A stretch of DNA of 64,000 nt from DASQBT01 sp963782495. GTDB taxonomy: Bacteria > Pseudomonadota > Gammaproteobacteria > Burkholderiales > Thiobacillaceae. This document shows, piece after piece, positions 1 through 8,691 of the stretch. The translations under genes and the position numbers were made by a program. Within the stretch, counting starts at the first letter, position 1. Each line of letters opens with the position of its first letter. The notes beneath the pieces were generated by a model. That model saw only the letters and a program-made list of their open reading frames with translations. It had not been told where the DNA came from and ran no database searches. Location: assembly GCA_963782495.1 (NCBI GenBank), contig CAWAJU010000009.1, forward strand, positions 62,001 to 126,000, read 5' to 3'.

Positions 1-473
1 ACGCGCTTCGGCAAATGTCAGACCTGCCGAATGCCCACTTTCTCGGAATCAAACCGACGGAATGCCTGGGAGCCTATCCCCAACATTTTGATGTCTGCAC
101 CATGCCTTACCGGTTGGATGATTACACCAAGTACATCTATCCTCTTAAGCTGCATGAATACCTGGCCAGCGGCCGGCCGATAGTGTCGACTCCGATTCGT
201 TCCGTTGAGGAATTCGGGCACGTCGTAAACCTCGCCACCGGCGCTCAGGAGTGGTCTCAAGCCATCGAGCGTGCACTGTCCCCCGCGGAAAACAGCGATA
301 CCCGGCGTGCCGAACGGCAGCGGATCTCTCGCCAGCACGATTGGCAGGAATTGGTCGCAAGGATTGCTAACACGATCTCTGCACGGCTAAAAAATCCGGC
401 GTCACCACCGAAATCCGCGGAGTACACCATCCTGGCGGCGCTCTTGTTCTTGTGCATGTGTAAACTGATCTGA
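1..473 (+). CDS. Glycosyltransferase, C-terminal part (5' end outside window)
   Basis: The frame is open from the first bases of the window through the ATG at 15, so this is the C-terminal end of a larger gene. The product carries the typical end of a GT4-type (group 1) glycosyltransferase: a segment reading FDVCTMPYRL, then KLHEYLASGRPIVSTP, the nucleotide-sugar binding region where a glutamate (here in HEYLASG) contacts the donor. The last ~40 residues form a basic helix and then a short hydrophobic tail. Such enzymes build exopolysaccharide or lipopolysaccharide at the cytoplasmic face of the membrane. The acceptor and sugar cannot be deduced from this fragment. Confidence 0.75.
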   Translation, partial: ALRQMSDLPNAHFLGIKPTECLGAYPQHFDVCTMPYRLDDYTKYIYPLKLHEYLASGRPIVSTPIRSVEEFGHVVNLATGAQEWSQAIERALSPAENSDTRRAERQRISRQHDWQELVARIANTISARLKNPASPPKSAEYTILAALLFLCMCKLI

Positions 474-844
474 CATCGCCCCCACTAGGCCCCAACCGCA
501 AACTCAGATCTTGGAATACCAACTCATGTGCGGCTGATACCCCGCCTATCCCGTTGTAAGCAACTTCTTGCCGAACATTTCGGAGCCGACTTTGCCGACA
601 TGGATGGGGATCCGCGCTACAACATCGGTTGAAGAGCCAGATTCGGAGATGATCCTGTCGGGGAGCGGGTAATGGAGAACTGTTCTTAACAGGCGTTTAC
701 ACTCACGACACTCAAGAACGAGAGTCTGTTGCGGGAGCGGTGGAATTAACTATCCGAGTTCCGCTCGGCCATGGCGGGTGCGGACACCCGCCTCTACGTC
801 GCCAGTGGTCACTGAGAGCTGAAGGCTGAGGGCTGGTAGCTGAG
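474..844. other. Gene-free stretch with a hairpin and a GCTGA-rich run
   Basis: No convincing coding sequence is seen. An 8-bp perfect hairpin (GGCGGGTG, loop CGGA, CACCCGCC) lies at 773-792 without a T-run, so it is not a clear terminator. It sits between the ends of two convergent genes. Bases 808-845 are a low-complexity run of GAGAGCTGAAGGCTGAGGGC type. Confidence 0.4.
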
Positions 845-1888
845 TTACTTCATCACTCCCCGCGCTGCAATCCCAATATTGTCGCGGGAAGTGTTCTTCA
901 CCAGATACATCATCTCGTCCGCCTGGCGAATGATTTCGCGTGGCGTCTTGGCGTCGTGCGGATAGGTGGCCACGCCCATCGAGGCGCGGACATTCAGATT
1001 CAGTCCTTCTTCCTGGCAGAACATGCTGGTGCGCAGACTGTCGCGCAGGCGTTTCGCCACGATCAACGCGGCGTCTTTTCCGGTTTGCGGCAGCAGCACA
1101 ACGAACTCGTCTCCGCCGTAACGGAAGGCGTAGTCAATCAGGCGCAGTTGCGCCTTGATCAGGTAGCCGATCTCCATCAGCAGCTTGCTGCCGATCAAGT
1201 GTCCGTGCGTGTCGTTGACCTGCTTGAAGTGGTCGAGATCGATAAATACCACCGTGAATTCATAACCGTAGCGCGCTGAACGATAGACCTCGGTCTCGAG
1301 CGTCTTGTAAAGATGACGCGCGTTGTACAGGCCAGTGCAATCGTCGGTGATGGTGAGTTCCTGAATCTTCTCCACCGCGCGCGCGTTCTCGATGGCGATG
1401 GCGGCGTAATCACAAATGGATTGCAGGAAAAAGGATTCCTGGTCGGTGAAGTGCTCCATCCTCACGTTGACCAGTTGAATCACACCCAGCACGCGCAACT
1501 TCGAACGCAGGGGAACGCAGATGATGGTGCGCGTTTCCCACTGCGTCATTTCGTCGATGCGCTTGGCGAATCGGGGATCAGTGTACACATCGGGCACGAT
1601 CACGCGTTCGCCATGTTTGGCTACCCAGCCGGCGATGCCTTCACCCACCTTGAGCCGGACGTTCTTCAGAGCCTCGGAGGCCTTCCCAACCGCGATGGCG
1701 AAATAGAGTTCATCCCGCTCCTCATCCACCATCAGCAATGACCAGTTGTCGGGACGGAAGTATTCCGCCATTTTTTCCATGATGGTTTGCAGGATGGAAT
1801 CCAGATCGAGTGATGAGGTCAGGGCCTTGGCCACATCATGAAAGATGCCCAACTCCTGCACTTTGCGGTCGGAAGCGGCCTTGGTCAT
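845..1888 (-). CDS. GAF-domain diguanylate cyclase (GGDEF)
   Basis: The predicted enzyme makes cyclic di-GMP from two GTP. After the likely start MTKAASDRK (an upstream in-frame ATG would add 22 unlikely residues) comes a GAF sensor domain (about residues 20-170, containing GEGIAGWVAKHGERVIVPDV). A GGDEF domain follows with DDCTGLYNARHL at its start and FRYGGDEFVVLLPQ as the active-site loop. An RLID sequence lies exactly five residues before GGDEF and matches the RxxD inhibitory site, so product feedback is expected. There is no membrane segment, so it is cytosolic and probably senses a small ligand through GAF. A PilZ protein encoded at 16477 could be a receptor for its product, but that link is only inferred. 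Confidence 0.9.
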   Translation of the reverse strand: MTKAASDRKVQELGIFHDVAKALTSSLDLDSILQTIMEKMAEYFRPDNWSLLMVDEERDELYFAIAVGKASEALKNVRLKVGEGIAGWVAKHGERVIVPDVYTDPRFAKRIDEMTQWETRTIICVPLRSKLRVLGVIQLVNVRMEHFTDQESFFLQSICDYAAIAIENARAVEKIQELTITDDCTGLYNARHLYKTLETEVYRSARYGYEFTVVFIDLDHFKQVNDTHGHLIGSKLLMEIGYLIKAQLRLIDYAFRYGGDEFVVLLPQTGKDAALIVAKRLRDSLRTSMFCQEEGLNLNVRASMGVATYPHDAKTPREIIRQADEMMYLVKNTSRDNIGIAARGVMK

Positions 1889-2122
1889 GAACTGCGGTCC
1901 TCGATGCGGGCAGGAAGTGTTGAAATTATATGCGTCTCCGGAAAGAGGCGGCAATCAACCTTAGTAACCTGAACCCCCGAAGCCACGTCCGGTGGTACAG
2001 GGGCGGGCCTGCCGGACGAGGCCGTCTGGTTTAACACTACGGTTCTCTCGGCCGCCAAATTCATGGCCCAGATCCGCCTTAATTAACATATAGTTATCCT
2101 AAGGTTCCTCATTTCATCCGGG

Positions 2123-3037
2123 ATGCGGCTAGGGGCCCGGAAAAGCTTGCAGGAGACGGTCAAGTTGGAATCCTTTGGGGCACGGTTGAAGCGGGAGAGG
2201 GAACAGCGGAAAATTACGCTGGAAGACATCTCCGTCGCCACCAAGATAGGTACCCGCTTCCTCACCGCACTCGAGGAGGACCGCTTCGATCAGCTTCCCG
2301 GAGGCATCTTCAACAAAGGTTTTGTTCGTTCCTATGCCCGCCATCTGGGAATCGACGAAAATCAGACTATTGCCGATTTCGTGGCTGCCACTGAGCCCCC
2401 CATTCCCGAAGTCCCGCCGGTGGGGACTCCGGAACTCGCGGCCTTGGCCGAGCGAGTGCCTGAAAGTCGGATCAAAGCTAAAAGCAAAGATGACGGTCTG
2501 CCCTGGGGCAGCTTCGCCCTTGCGCTTTTAGTCCTGGCCTTCGGATTTGCTGTTTGGGGCTTCCATTCGCGAGATAAATCGTCTCGCCCGGTTGCCACCG
2601 TTTCGCCACCGGCGGCCGAAACCCCACGCGAATCAACACCGACTCCTGCGCAGCCAGTGGACGCCAAATCGCACGCTCTCGAGGGCGCCGGCCCCGGAAC
2701 GCAGCCTCCTTCCCGGGAGCCTGTCGCAGGCAACTCGGAGCCCGGGACGCCTGCGATCGAACCGTCAGACTCCATTGAAAACCCGGGCGAATTTCTGGTC
2801 ATGGTCAAGGCGCGCGAGGATTCGTGGGTGGCGATTACTGCGGACGGAAAGCAGATCGTACAAGACACCCTCGCCGCTCCCGCGGAAAAATCGATTGCAG
2901 CCCGTAATAAAGTCGTCATCAAAACTGGCAACGTCGGGGCGCTCGACATTTCGTTCAATGGGAAAAAACTGGCATCGCAAGGCCGGGTCAACCAGGTAAA
3001 GACCCTCACCTTCGATCCCACTGGCCTCAAGCACTAG
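2123..3037 (+). CDS. RodZ-like helix-turn-helix membrane protein with DUF4115 domain
   Basis: The N-terminus is a RodZ-type HTH_25 domain (FGARLKREREQRKITLEDIS, then LPGGIFNKGFVRSYARHLG). It is followed by a linker, one membrane helix (about residues 131-152, FALALLVLAFGFAVWGF), a Pro/Ser/Thr-rich periplasmic stretch, and a C-terminal beta domain of the DUF4115 type (EFLVMVKAREDSWVAITADGK). Proteins of this architecture link MreB to the envelope in cell-shape control. The ATG at 2123 has no clear ribosome site. An in-frame TTG at 2165, preceded by AGGAG at 2151-2155, begins right at the HTH domain and is an attractive alternative start. It is monocistronic as far as can be seen. Confidence 0.8.
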   Translation: MRLGARKSLQETVKLESFGARLKREREQRKITLEDISVATKIGTRFLTALEEDRFDQLPGGIFNKGFVRSYARHLGIDENQTIADFVAATEPPIPEVPPVGTPELAALAERVPESRIKAKSKDDGLPWGSFALALLVLAFGFAVWGFHSRDKSSRPVATVSPPAAETPRESTPTPAQPVDAKSHALEGAGPGTQPPSREPVAGNSEPGTPAIEPSDSIENPGEFLVMVKAREDSWVAITADGKQIVQDTLAAPAEKSIAARNKVVIKTGNVGALDISFNGKKLASQGRVNQVKTLTFDPTGLKH

Positions 3038-3294
3038 CCGGCCAGGACGCAATTCGATCTGAGACTCTGCCTTAGCAATCCTTCCGTTCGCAGTGCCACA
3101 GCTACCGCCCAGGCGCGGATGATCCCCAGTGGCTGCACCTGCCGACTTCCGGGTCTGAAAGCATTGCGGCCCCACCGTTTTCTCTGGTAATTTAGATAGG
3201 TCTGCAAAGTGCTCATTTATAGGCTGTTGCGTTCTGACCTCCCGCCAGGTTGTAACGTCCGATCGCTTGCCAGATCGCATGAAGGAGAAGCCGC

Positions 3295-4475
3295 GTGCCA
3301 ACCAAGAACCGTTATCTTTTTACCTCTGAATCCGTAACCGAAGGTCATCCCGATAAAATCGCCGATCAGATTTCGGACGCGATTCTGGATGCCTGCCTGG
3401 CTGAAGATCCCTTCAGCCGCGTTGCCTGCGAAACTCTGACTGCCACCGGCCTGGTCGTCATCGCCGGCGAAATCACCACCAAAGCCTACGTCGATTTCCA
3501 GTCGCTCGTCCGCGGCACGATTTCATCCATCGGCTACAACAACGCGCTCTACGGCTTCGACTCCAACACCTGCGCTGTAATCTCCACCATCAACAAGCAA
3601 TCCGGAGACATCGCCATGGGCGTAGACACCGGCGGCGCCGGCGACCAGGGAATGATGTTTGGGTATGCTTGTAATGAGACACCGGATCTTATGCCTATGC
3701 CGATTTCGTTGGCGCACAAGCTGACCATGCGGCTTTCGGAAGTGCGCAAGCATGGGCGGCTGCCTTATTTACGGCCGGATGGGAAATCGCAGGTGACGGT
3801 GGAATACGACAAGAATCACAAGCCTATCCGGGTGGATGCAGTCGTCATTTCTACCCAACACGCGGAGACGGTAGGCAACGAGGAACTGCGCGGCGACATT
3901 CTAAAGCACGTGATTCAAGCCACGATTCCCAGCGAACTGCTCGACGAAGATACCAAGTATCACATCAATCCCACGGGACGGTTTGTCATCGGTGGTCCTA
4001 TGGGCGACACCGGGCTTACCGGCCGCAAGATCATTGTGGACACTTACGGTGGCATGGGACGTCACGGCGGCGGCGCATTCAGCGGGAAAGATCCGACCAA
4101 GGTCGATCGCTCGGCCGCCTACATGGCGCGTCATATCGCCAAGAACATCGTGGCTGCCGGCCTGGCAGAGCGCTGCGAAGTGCAGCTCGCGTACGCCATC
4201 GGTGTGGCGGATCCGGTCAGCGTTCTGGTGGACACGTTTGGCACCTGCAAAGTGGATCCCGCGATACGCTGCCTGACCTGGTGCGGGCGAATTTCCACCT
4301 GACGCCGAAGGGAATTATCGAGGCGCTGGAGCTGCGCCGTCCGATCTATTGCAAGACCGCGGCGTACGGGCACTTTGGCCGGAGCGATCCCGACTTTACC
4401 TGGGAATCGACGGACAAGGCGGCCAAGCTGGCGAGCGACGCGGGTTTGCGGGAGCCGGTGGCGGCCCGTAAGTAG
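3295..4475 (+). CDS. metK: S-adenosylmethionine synthetase (one frameshift near 4260)
   Basis: MetK makes S-adenosylmethionine from ATP and methionine in the cytosol. The GTG start at 3295 has GAAGGAG seven bases upstream. The N-terminus (FTSESVTEGHPDKIADQISD), GAGDQGMMFGYA, and the glycine-rich GGGAFSGKDPTKVDRSAAY are the family signatures. The reading frame runs to about 4260 and continues one frame back as LPDLVRANFHLTPKGIIEAL through HFGRSDPDFTWE to the stop at 4475. Loss of a single base near 4258-4266 explains this, and the restored length (about 393 residues) is normal. Nothing else is damaged, so a sequence error or a very recent mutation is likely. It is followed 65 bases later by ahcY, the enzyme that removes the by-product of SAM-dependent methylation. 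Confidence 0.95.
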
Positions 4476-4539
4476 AGCGCAAAACCAAAAGCTTTCAACT
4501 ACGAAGGACACGAAGGACAGCGAAGGAAAACTAAAAACT

Positions 4540-5823
4540 ATGGCAACTACGCCGGTTACTGAATTGTGATGTGAAGAGTCTGGACTTTGCCGATCTGGGC
4601 AAGAAGCGGATCGACTGGGCCAACCAGTCGATGAAGGTCCTGCAGATCATCCGCAAGGAATTCATCAAGAACCAGCCCTTGAAGGGGATGCGCATCTCGG
4701 CCTGCCTGCACGTCACCACCGAAACCGCCAACCTGATGATCACGCCTGAAGGCCGGCGGCGCCGACGTGGTGCTGTGCGCCTCCAACCCGCTCTCCACGC
4801 AGGACGACGTGGCCGCCTCGCTGGTGCGCGACTACGGCATCCCGGTGTTCGCCATCAAGGGCGAGGACAACGACACCTATTACCAGCACATCATGGCCGC
4901 GCTCGACCACAAGCCGCAGATCACCATGGACGACGGCGCCGACCTGGTCACCATTGCTGCACACCAAGCGCCAGGACGCGCTGGACGGCGTCATCGGCGG
5001 CACGGAAGAGACCACCACCGGCGTCATTCGCCTGCGCGCCATGGCCAAGGACGGCGTGCTGCAGTTCCCCGTCATCGCCGTCAACGACGCCGACACCAAG
5101 CACCTGTTCGACAACCGCTACGGCACCGGCCAGATCACCATCGACGGCATCATTCGCGCCACCAACTTCCTGCTGGCCGGCTCGAACGTTCGTGGTCGCC
5201 GGCTACGGCTGGTGCGGACGCGGGCTGGCCATGCCGCGCCGCGGCATGGGCGCCGACGTCATCGTCACCGAGGTCGATCCCACGCAAGGCGCTCGAAGCG
5301 CTCATGGACGGCTTCCGCGTCATGCCGATGGCACGAAGCCGCCAAGATCGGCGACCTGTTCATGCACCGTCACCGGCGACAAGCACGTGCTGCGACAAGG
5401 AGCACTTCGAGGTGATGAAGGACGGCGCCATCGTCTGCCAACTCCGGCCACTTCAACGTCGAGATCGACATTGCCGGCGCTGGAGAAGATGGCCTCCTCG
5501 AAGCGCACCACGCGCGAGTTCGTCGAGGAATACACGCTGCGGACGGGCGCAAGATCTACCTGCTGGGCGAAGGCCGCCTGATCAACCTGGCCGCCGCCGA
5601 GGGCCATCCGCCGTCCGTCATGGACATGAGCTTCGCCAACCAGGCGCTCTCCGCCGAGTACATGGTGAAGAACTACAAGACGCTGGAGAAGACGGTCCAC
5701 AAGGTTCCCGATGAGATCGACAAGCAAGTCGCCAAGCTGAAACTGGGGTCCGTCGGCGTCAAGATCGACAAGCTGACGCCGGAGCAGGAAGAGTATCTGG
5801 CGGGCTGGAGCGAGGGGACGTAA
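4540..5823 (+). pseudogene. ahcY: S-adenosylhomocysteine hydrolase, interrupted by about 11 single-base indels
   Basis: The enzyme splits S-adenosylhomocysteine to adenosine and homocysteine. The whole protein can be followed through three frames: MATTPVTEL at 4540, then KSLDFADLGKKRIDWANQS, CLHVTTETANLMIT, CASNPLSTQDDVAA, NDADTKHLFDNRYGTGQ, VVAGYGWCGRGLAM (NAD-binding loop), GADVIVTEVDP, KDGAIV, NSGHFNVEIDI, and RLINLAAAEGHPPSVMDMSF to the stop at 5823. By eye there are ten one-base insertions (about 4570, 4743, 4953, 5190, 5283, 5333, 5364, 5393, 5439, 5478) and one deletion (about 5546). Correcting them gives 424 residues, a normal length. The stretch is visibly more GC-rich than its neighbours. 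It forms a pair with metK. Confidence 0.93.
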
Positions 5824-5862
5824 AAGCGTCGTTGGTCATTGGCTATGGGTCGTTGACAAACA

Positions 5863-5890
5863 GGGGCGGCGAGAGCCGCCCCTTTGCTTT
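5863..5890 (+). terminator. Probable rho-independent terminator of ahcY
   Basis: An 8-bp perfect stem GGGGCGGC / GCCGCCCC with a GAGA loop (5863-5882) lies 40 bases after the ahcY stop and is followed by TTTGCTTT. A diverged copy of the same hairpin occurs at 7149-7170. Confidence 0.75.
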
Positions 5891-5970
5891 GGGTGGACCA
5901 GGTCTCCATTGATCGAAAGCCTTATCGGATCGCAAGATTCACTTGACATTGTCCAATAATCCACTACCAT

Positions 5971-6327
5971 ATGGTTGTGGATCGATTGGATACAACATTC
6001 GCGGCTTTGTCCGATCCAACCCGGCGGGCAATGATCGAACGACTCTCCCGCGGGCCTGCCTCTGTGCATGGATTGACGGAACCGTTTGCACTCTCGCAGC
6101 AGATGATTTCAAAACATATTGCCTACCTGGTGCGGGCGCGGATTGTGATCAAGACGAAGCGTGGACGAGAGAGTGTGTGCACCCTCAGGCCAGAAGCGAT
6201 CAAGACAGTCAGCGACTGGGCGATGAGCTATCGCCGATTCTGGGAAGAGAGCTTCGACAAGCTGGAAGTAGTTGTGAATGAAATGAAGAAAGCGGAGGTG
6301 AGAGATGACAAAAAACACGGTGAATGA
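5971..6327 (+). CDS. ArsR-family winged-helix repressor
   Basis: This 118-residue protein begins DRLDTTFAALSDPTRRAMIERLSRG, the classic ArsR/SmtB opening. The recognition helix region is PFALSQQMISKHIAYLVRARIV and the wing is KTKRGRESVCTLRP. No cysteine cluster for metal sensing is visible. Its 3' end overlaps the SRPBCC gene at 6305 by 23 bases, so the two are translationally coupled. Pairs of a non-metal ArsR protein with an AHSA1/SRPBCC protein are common in soil bacteria, where the regulator usually controls its own operon. Confidence 0.9.
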   Translation: MVVDRLDTTFAALSDPTRRAMIERLSRGPASVHGLTEPFALSQQMISKHIAYLVRARIVIKTKRGRESVCTLRPEAIKTVSDWAMSYRRFWEESFDKLEVVVNEMKKAEVRDDKKHGE

Positions 6328-6814
6328 GACAGAGCGGATGGTTATCACAAGAGTTTTTGATGCCCCACGCGAATTGGTTTGGAAGGCGTGGACAGACCCG
6401 AAATACATGATGCAGTGGTGGGGCCCGAAGGGTTTTACTGCGCCGGTTTGCAAGATGGATTTTCGCGTGGGAGGAAAATTTCTCTGCTGCATGAAGACGC
6501 CGGATGGCCAGGAATTCTGGAACGCGGTTGAATACCACGAGATTGTTCCGCACGAGAAGATCGTTTCCTCGATGTACTTTGCGGACTCGAAGGGAAACAA
6601 GATTGACCCTGCGGCATTAGGAATAGAACATGAGGCCATAGACGATGCGTACGACGTGACCCTCTTTGAGGATCTCGGAAACGGCCAGACGAAACTCACC
6701 TTCATTGGCAACGAACCCATGGAGAGCGCGAAAGATAGCGGTCAACTGGAGGGCTGGAACCAGATACTCGATAAAGTTGCTGCAGTTATTGCGGGGCTGG
6801 CGCAGGCGAAATAA
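6305..6814 (+). CDS. SRPBCC / AHSA1-domain protein
   Basis: The protein has the AHSA1-like signature: RVFDAPRELVWKAWTDPKYMMQWWGPKGF near the start, DFRVGGKF in the middle and a C-terminal helix GWNQILDKVAAVI. The fold is a helix-grip cavity that binds hydrophobic ligands, and the ligand is not predictable. At 169 residues it has the full domain length. It overlaps the upstream ArsR gene. The two genes are bracketed by ahcY (5' side) and by a diverged duplicate of the ahcY 3' end (7011-7170), which suggests that the pair arrived as a unit. Confidence 0.88.
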   Translation: MTKNTVNETERMVITRVFDAPRELVWKAWTDPKYMMQWWGPKGFTAPVCKMDFRVGGKFLCCMKTPDGQEFWNAVEYHEIVPHEKIVSSMYFADSKGNKIDPAALGIEHEAIDDAYDVTLFEDLGNGQTKLTFIGNEPMESAKDSGQLEGWNQILDKVAAVIAGLAQAK

Positions 6815-6913
6815 AAAGTTGAAGTTTGAGGATTGTCATGCGCTGAACATAACGCAACCCAGGTCCGCTCTGGAAATCTAAGGGGGGCGGCGGAGGAGTA
6901 GAAGATCGAGGTA

Positions 6914-6976
6914 AGACGGGACGTTCGCCAATTTCCATTCGTCAAACAATTGGGGAACACCCCGTCTGTCCCCATA
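6914..6976. repeat. REP-like palindromic element, copy 1
   Basis: The left part AGACGGGACGTTC (6914-6926) and the right part CCCCGTCTGTCCCC (6960-6973) form an inverted repeat with an interior containing ATTTCCATTCGTC. The same arrangement recurs at 8692-8766, with single arms near 9802 and 12809. Confidence 0.7.
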
Positions 6977-7010
6977 TTTGTCCGGTTTCTCTTACCCGGT
7001 TTCTCTAAGC

Positions 7011-7170
7011 GAGTCGCCAAGCTGAAGCTGGAGTCAGTCGGCGTCAAGATCGACAGGTGACGCCGAGCAGGAAGAGTATTTGGCGGGTTGGTCGGAAGGG
7101 ACTTAAAGGGCGGTCGTTGGTCATTGGCTATTGGTCGTTGGCAAACAGGGGCGGCGCAAGCCGCCCTTTT
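7011..7170 (+). repeat. Diverged duplicate of the ahcY 3' end and terminator
   Basis: This stretch closely matches 5726-5885: it contains GTCGCCAAGCTGAA, GTCGGCGTCAAGATCGACA, CAGGAAGAGTAT and GGCGGG, a TAA in the same place, GTTGGTCATTGGCTAT and the GC-rich hairpin. Frame is lost inside (a TGA after ATCGACAGG), so it is a non-coding remnant. It forms a direct repeat with the true ahcY end around the ArsR/SRPBCC pair. Confidence 0.85.
7149..7170 (+). terminator. Hairpin terminator within the ahcY-end duplicate
   Basis: A stem GGGCGGC / GCCGCCC closed by a GCAA tetraloop (7149-7166) is followed by TTTT. It could end transcription from the SRPBCC gene. Confidence 0.65.
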
Positions 7171-7189
7171 CTCATGGTGCTGGTAGTGT

Positions 7190-7629
7190 TGTCATCCTGA
7201 GGAAGCGGATTCCTTCGCAAGGCGAAGGGCTCCCGACGAAGGACTTATGTATTGTCCGGCTGGTAACGATGCCGGATGTACCAATCCTCACTCAAATCTT
7301 TCCATGTAGGATTCATCGAAACAATCAATGCGATCTTCTTCATCCGAAGAAGACCCTTGATCTGCTTTTCGCGCGCAATCGCAGCGTGAATATCTCCAAA
7401 CCGCTCGAAATAAATTAGACGATCGATCTTGTATCGCGCTGCGAACTCTCCTTTGACCCCTTGCTTGTGTTCGAACACGCGTCGTTCCAGATAGCCGGTG
7501 ACTCCTGTGTACAGAGTTTTCGACCGGTTCGTCATGATGTAGACGTAGTAGACGTGGGGCGAGGAATGCATAGGTCCTTCGCTTGCTTTCGTCCGGCAAC
7601 GCCGGACAAAAGACTGCGCTCAGGATGAC
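7190..7629. repeat. Inverted repeat pair bracketing the GIY-YIG gene
   Basis: The left arm (about 7190-7252) begins GTCATCCTGAG and ends CGAAGGACTTATG. The right arm (about 7562-7629), read on the other strand, begins GTCATCCTGAG and ends CGAAGGACCTATG. The nuclease gene starts at the ATG that ends the right arm. Confidence 0.65.
7245..7571 (-). CDS. GIY-YIG nuclease-domain protein
   Basis: The 108-residue product has a single GIY-YIG domain of the UvrC/UPF0213 type: YYVYIMTNRSKTLYTGVTGYLERRVFEHKQG, i.e. the YVYI...YTGVT core with a catalytic-site arginine (LERR), and a later glutamate-containing helix (AIAREKQIKG). Stand-alone proteins like this are frequent in many copies in bacteria of this kind, and their role is unknown. 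The gene is exactly framed by inverted repeats (7190-7629), which suggests a mobile or repeat-associated cassette rather than a DNA-repair gene. Confidence 0.88.
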   Translation of the reverse strand: MHSSPHVYYVYIMTNRSKTLYTGVTGYLERRVFEHKQGVKGEFAARYKIDRLIYFERFGDIHAAIAREKQIKGLLRMKKIALIVSMNPTWKDLSEDWYIRHRYQPDNT

Positions 7630-7716
7630 AAAATGTAGGGAAGTTGTATGTGACGGATGAACATGACACTTTGGCGTGTGGCCCGGGCTTTTGATTGCTG
7701 GCAGACACAGGACCGA

Positions 7717-7857
7717 GGGTGCCCCGTCCTTTGCGGAGTTTGCAAAGGGCGGGTACCACGAACGCATGCGCAACCGACTTTGTGCGGAAGAGCAAAAGCT
7801 GCGTCGGCAGCATCGCCACCCACCCTTGCAAACAACGCAAGGATGGGGCACCCTCAG
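7717..7857. repeat. MITE-like palindromic element
   Basis: GGTGCCCCGTCCTTTGCG at the left is matched by the reverse complement of CGCAAGGATGGGGCACC at the right, with a second nested pair inside (TTTGCAAAGGGCGGGT and CCACCCACCCTTGCAAA). The element of about 140 bases contains no credible gene. Confidence 0.55.
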
Positions 7858-7897
7858 CATGTAACGATTGACGAAGGATGGGCCAGCCCGCCCACCC

Positions 7898-7962
7898 AGT
7901 TCCCGGTTCTTAGTTCCCGGTTCTCGGTTCTTGGTTCTCGGTTCTCAGTTCTTAGTGCTTGG
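7898..7962. repeat. Short tandem repeat (GTTCTCGGTTCTTG-type)
   Basis: About seven imperfect tandem units of TTCCCGGTTCT / TTCTCGGTTCT / TTCTTAGT type run without interruption. There is no coding sequence between 7630 and 8198 apart from this and the palindrome at 7717. Confidence 0.7.
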
Positions 7963-8198
7963 GGATGGTTGTTCTGATTTTGCTTATTTGTCCTGGGATG
8001 TACTTACGGCATCTTTGCTTCGTTGGGCCATACGCGGGATGCTGATAGGGTTAGGCGAAGAGCGTCGCGGCCACGGGTGGCCGCGTTTTTTATTTGGGGC
8101 GTCATTTTATGAAGAGCGGAAACCTGAAGAGCGGAAACAGGAAGAGCGAGCAAACGAAAAACGGGCTGGGGAAAAACGTACGAAACAAGAATAAGGGA

Positions 8199-8669
8199 AT
8201 GAACATCAAGCATCCCAAGTTGCGGGGCGAGTGGGCGGAGTTGCGGTTTATGGCGCGGGCGGCGGAGCATGGGCTGCAAGTCACGAAGCCCTGGGGAGAG
8301 ACGGCGCGCTATGACTTTGCGGTGGAGTATGAGGCTCGATTTGTGCGGGTGCAGGTGAAGTCCACGATGTTCAAAGAGAACGATGGGTACTCGTGCACGG
8401 TGCGTGGGTGCCGTGGTCCTTATATTGGCGATCCGTTTGATTTTGTGGCGGCGTATCTGATTCCGGAAGATATCTGGTACATCATTCCGGCGGAGAAGTT
8501 TCAGGGGCAGGGAAGTATCGGGCTTTATCCTCGGCTGAAGAAATCGAAGTATGGACGGTATAAGGAAGCCTGGCATCTTCTGCGGGGAGAGCGGCGCAGC
8601 GGAATCGTGGTGGGTGATATTCAGGCTTGTGCGGCGATTCAAGAAGTCGTTATGTCGGCCCCGGCTTAA
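8199..8669 (+). CDS. PD-(D/E)XK endonuclease of the group I intron-associated type
   Basis: The domain shows the restriction-like core: KLRGEWAELRFMARAAEHGL (helix with the first glutamate), WGETARYDFAVEYE (the catalytic aspartate in YDF), and VRVQVKSTMF (the QVK strand supplying Q-x-K). The tail has YIIPAEKF and a WHLL end, as in PDDEXK_11 proteins. I prefer the ATG at 8199 (AAGGG just upstream). The longer frame from 8094 would add a repetitive Lys/Ser/Asn-rich leader. No intron or restriction partner is seen nearby. Confidence 0.8.
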   Translation: MNIKHPKLRGEWAELRFMARAAEHGLQVTKPWGETARYDFAVEYEARFVRVQVKSTMFKENDGYSCTVRGCRGPYIGDPFDFVAAYLIPEDIWYIIPAEKFQGQGSIGLYPRLKKSKYGRYKEAWHLLRGERRSGIVVGDIQACAAIQEVVMSAPA

Positions 8670-8691
8670 GGTCAAAAACCCCGGGGGAAAT

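Noticed and set aside
773..792. Terminator for the diguanylate cyclase gene
   Set aside because: The hairpin is perfect, but no T-run follows on either strand.
3038..3294. SAM or SAH riboswitch before metK/ahcY
   Set aside because: I looked for the paired stems expected of these riboswitches, as metK-ahcY would be a natural place, but no convincing conserved core could be drawn.
7898..7962. CRISPR-like repeat array
   Set aside because: The units are about 10-14 bases, tandem and imperfect, with no spacers and no cas genes. It is a simple tandem repeat.
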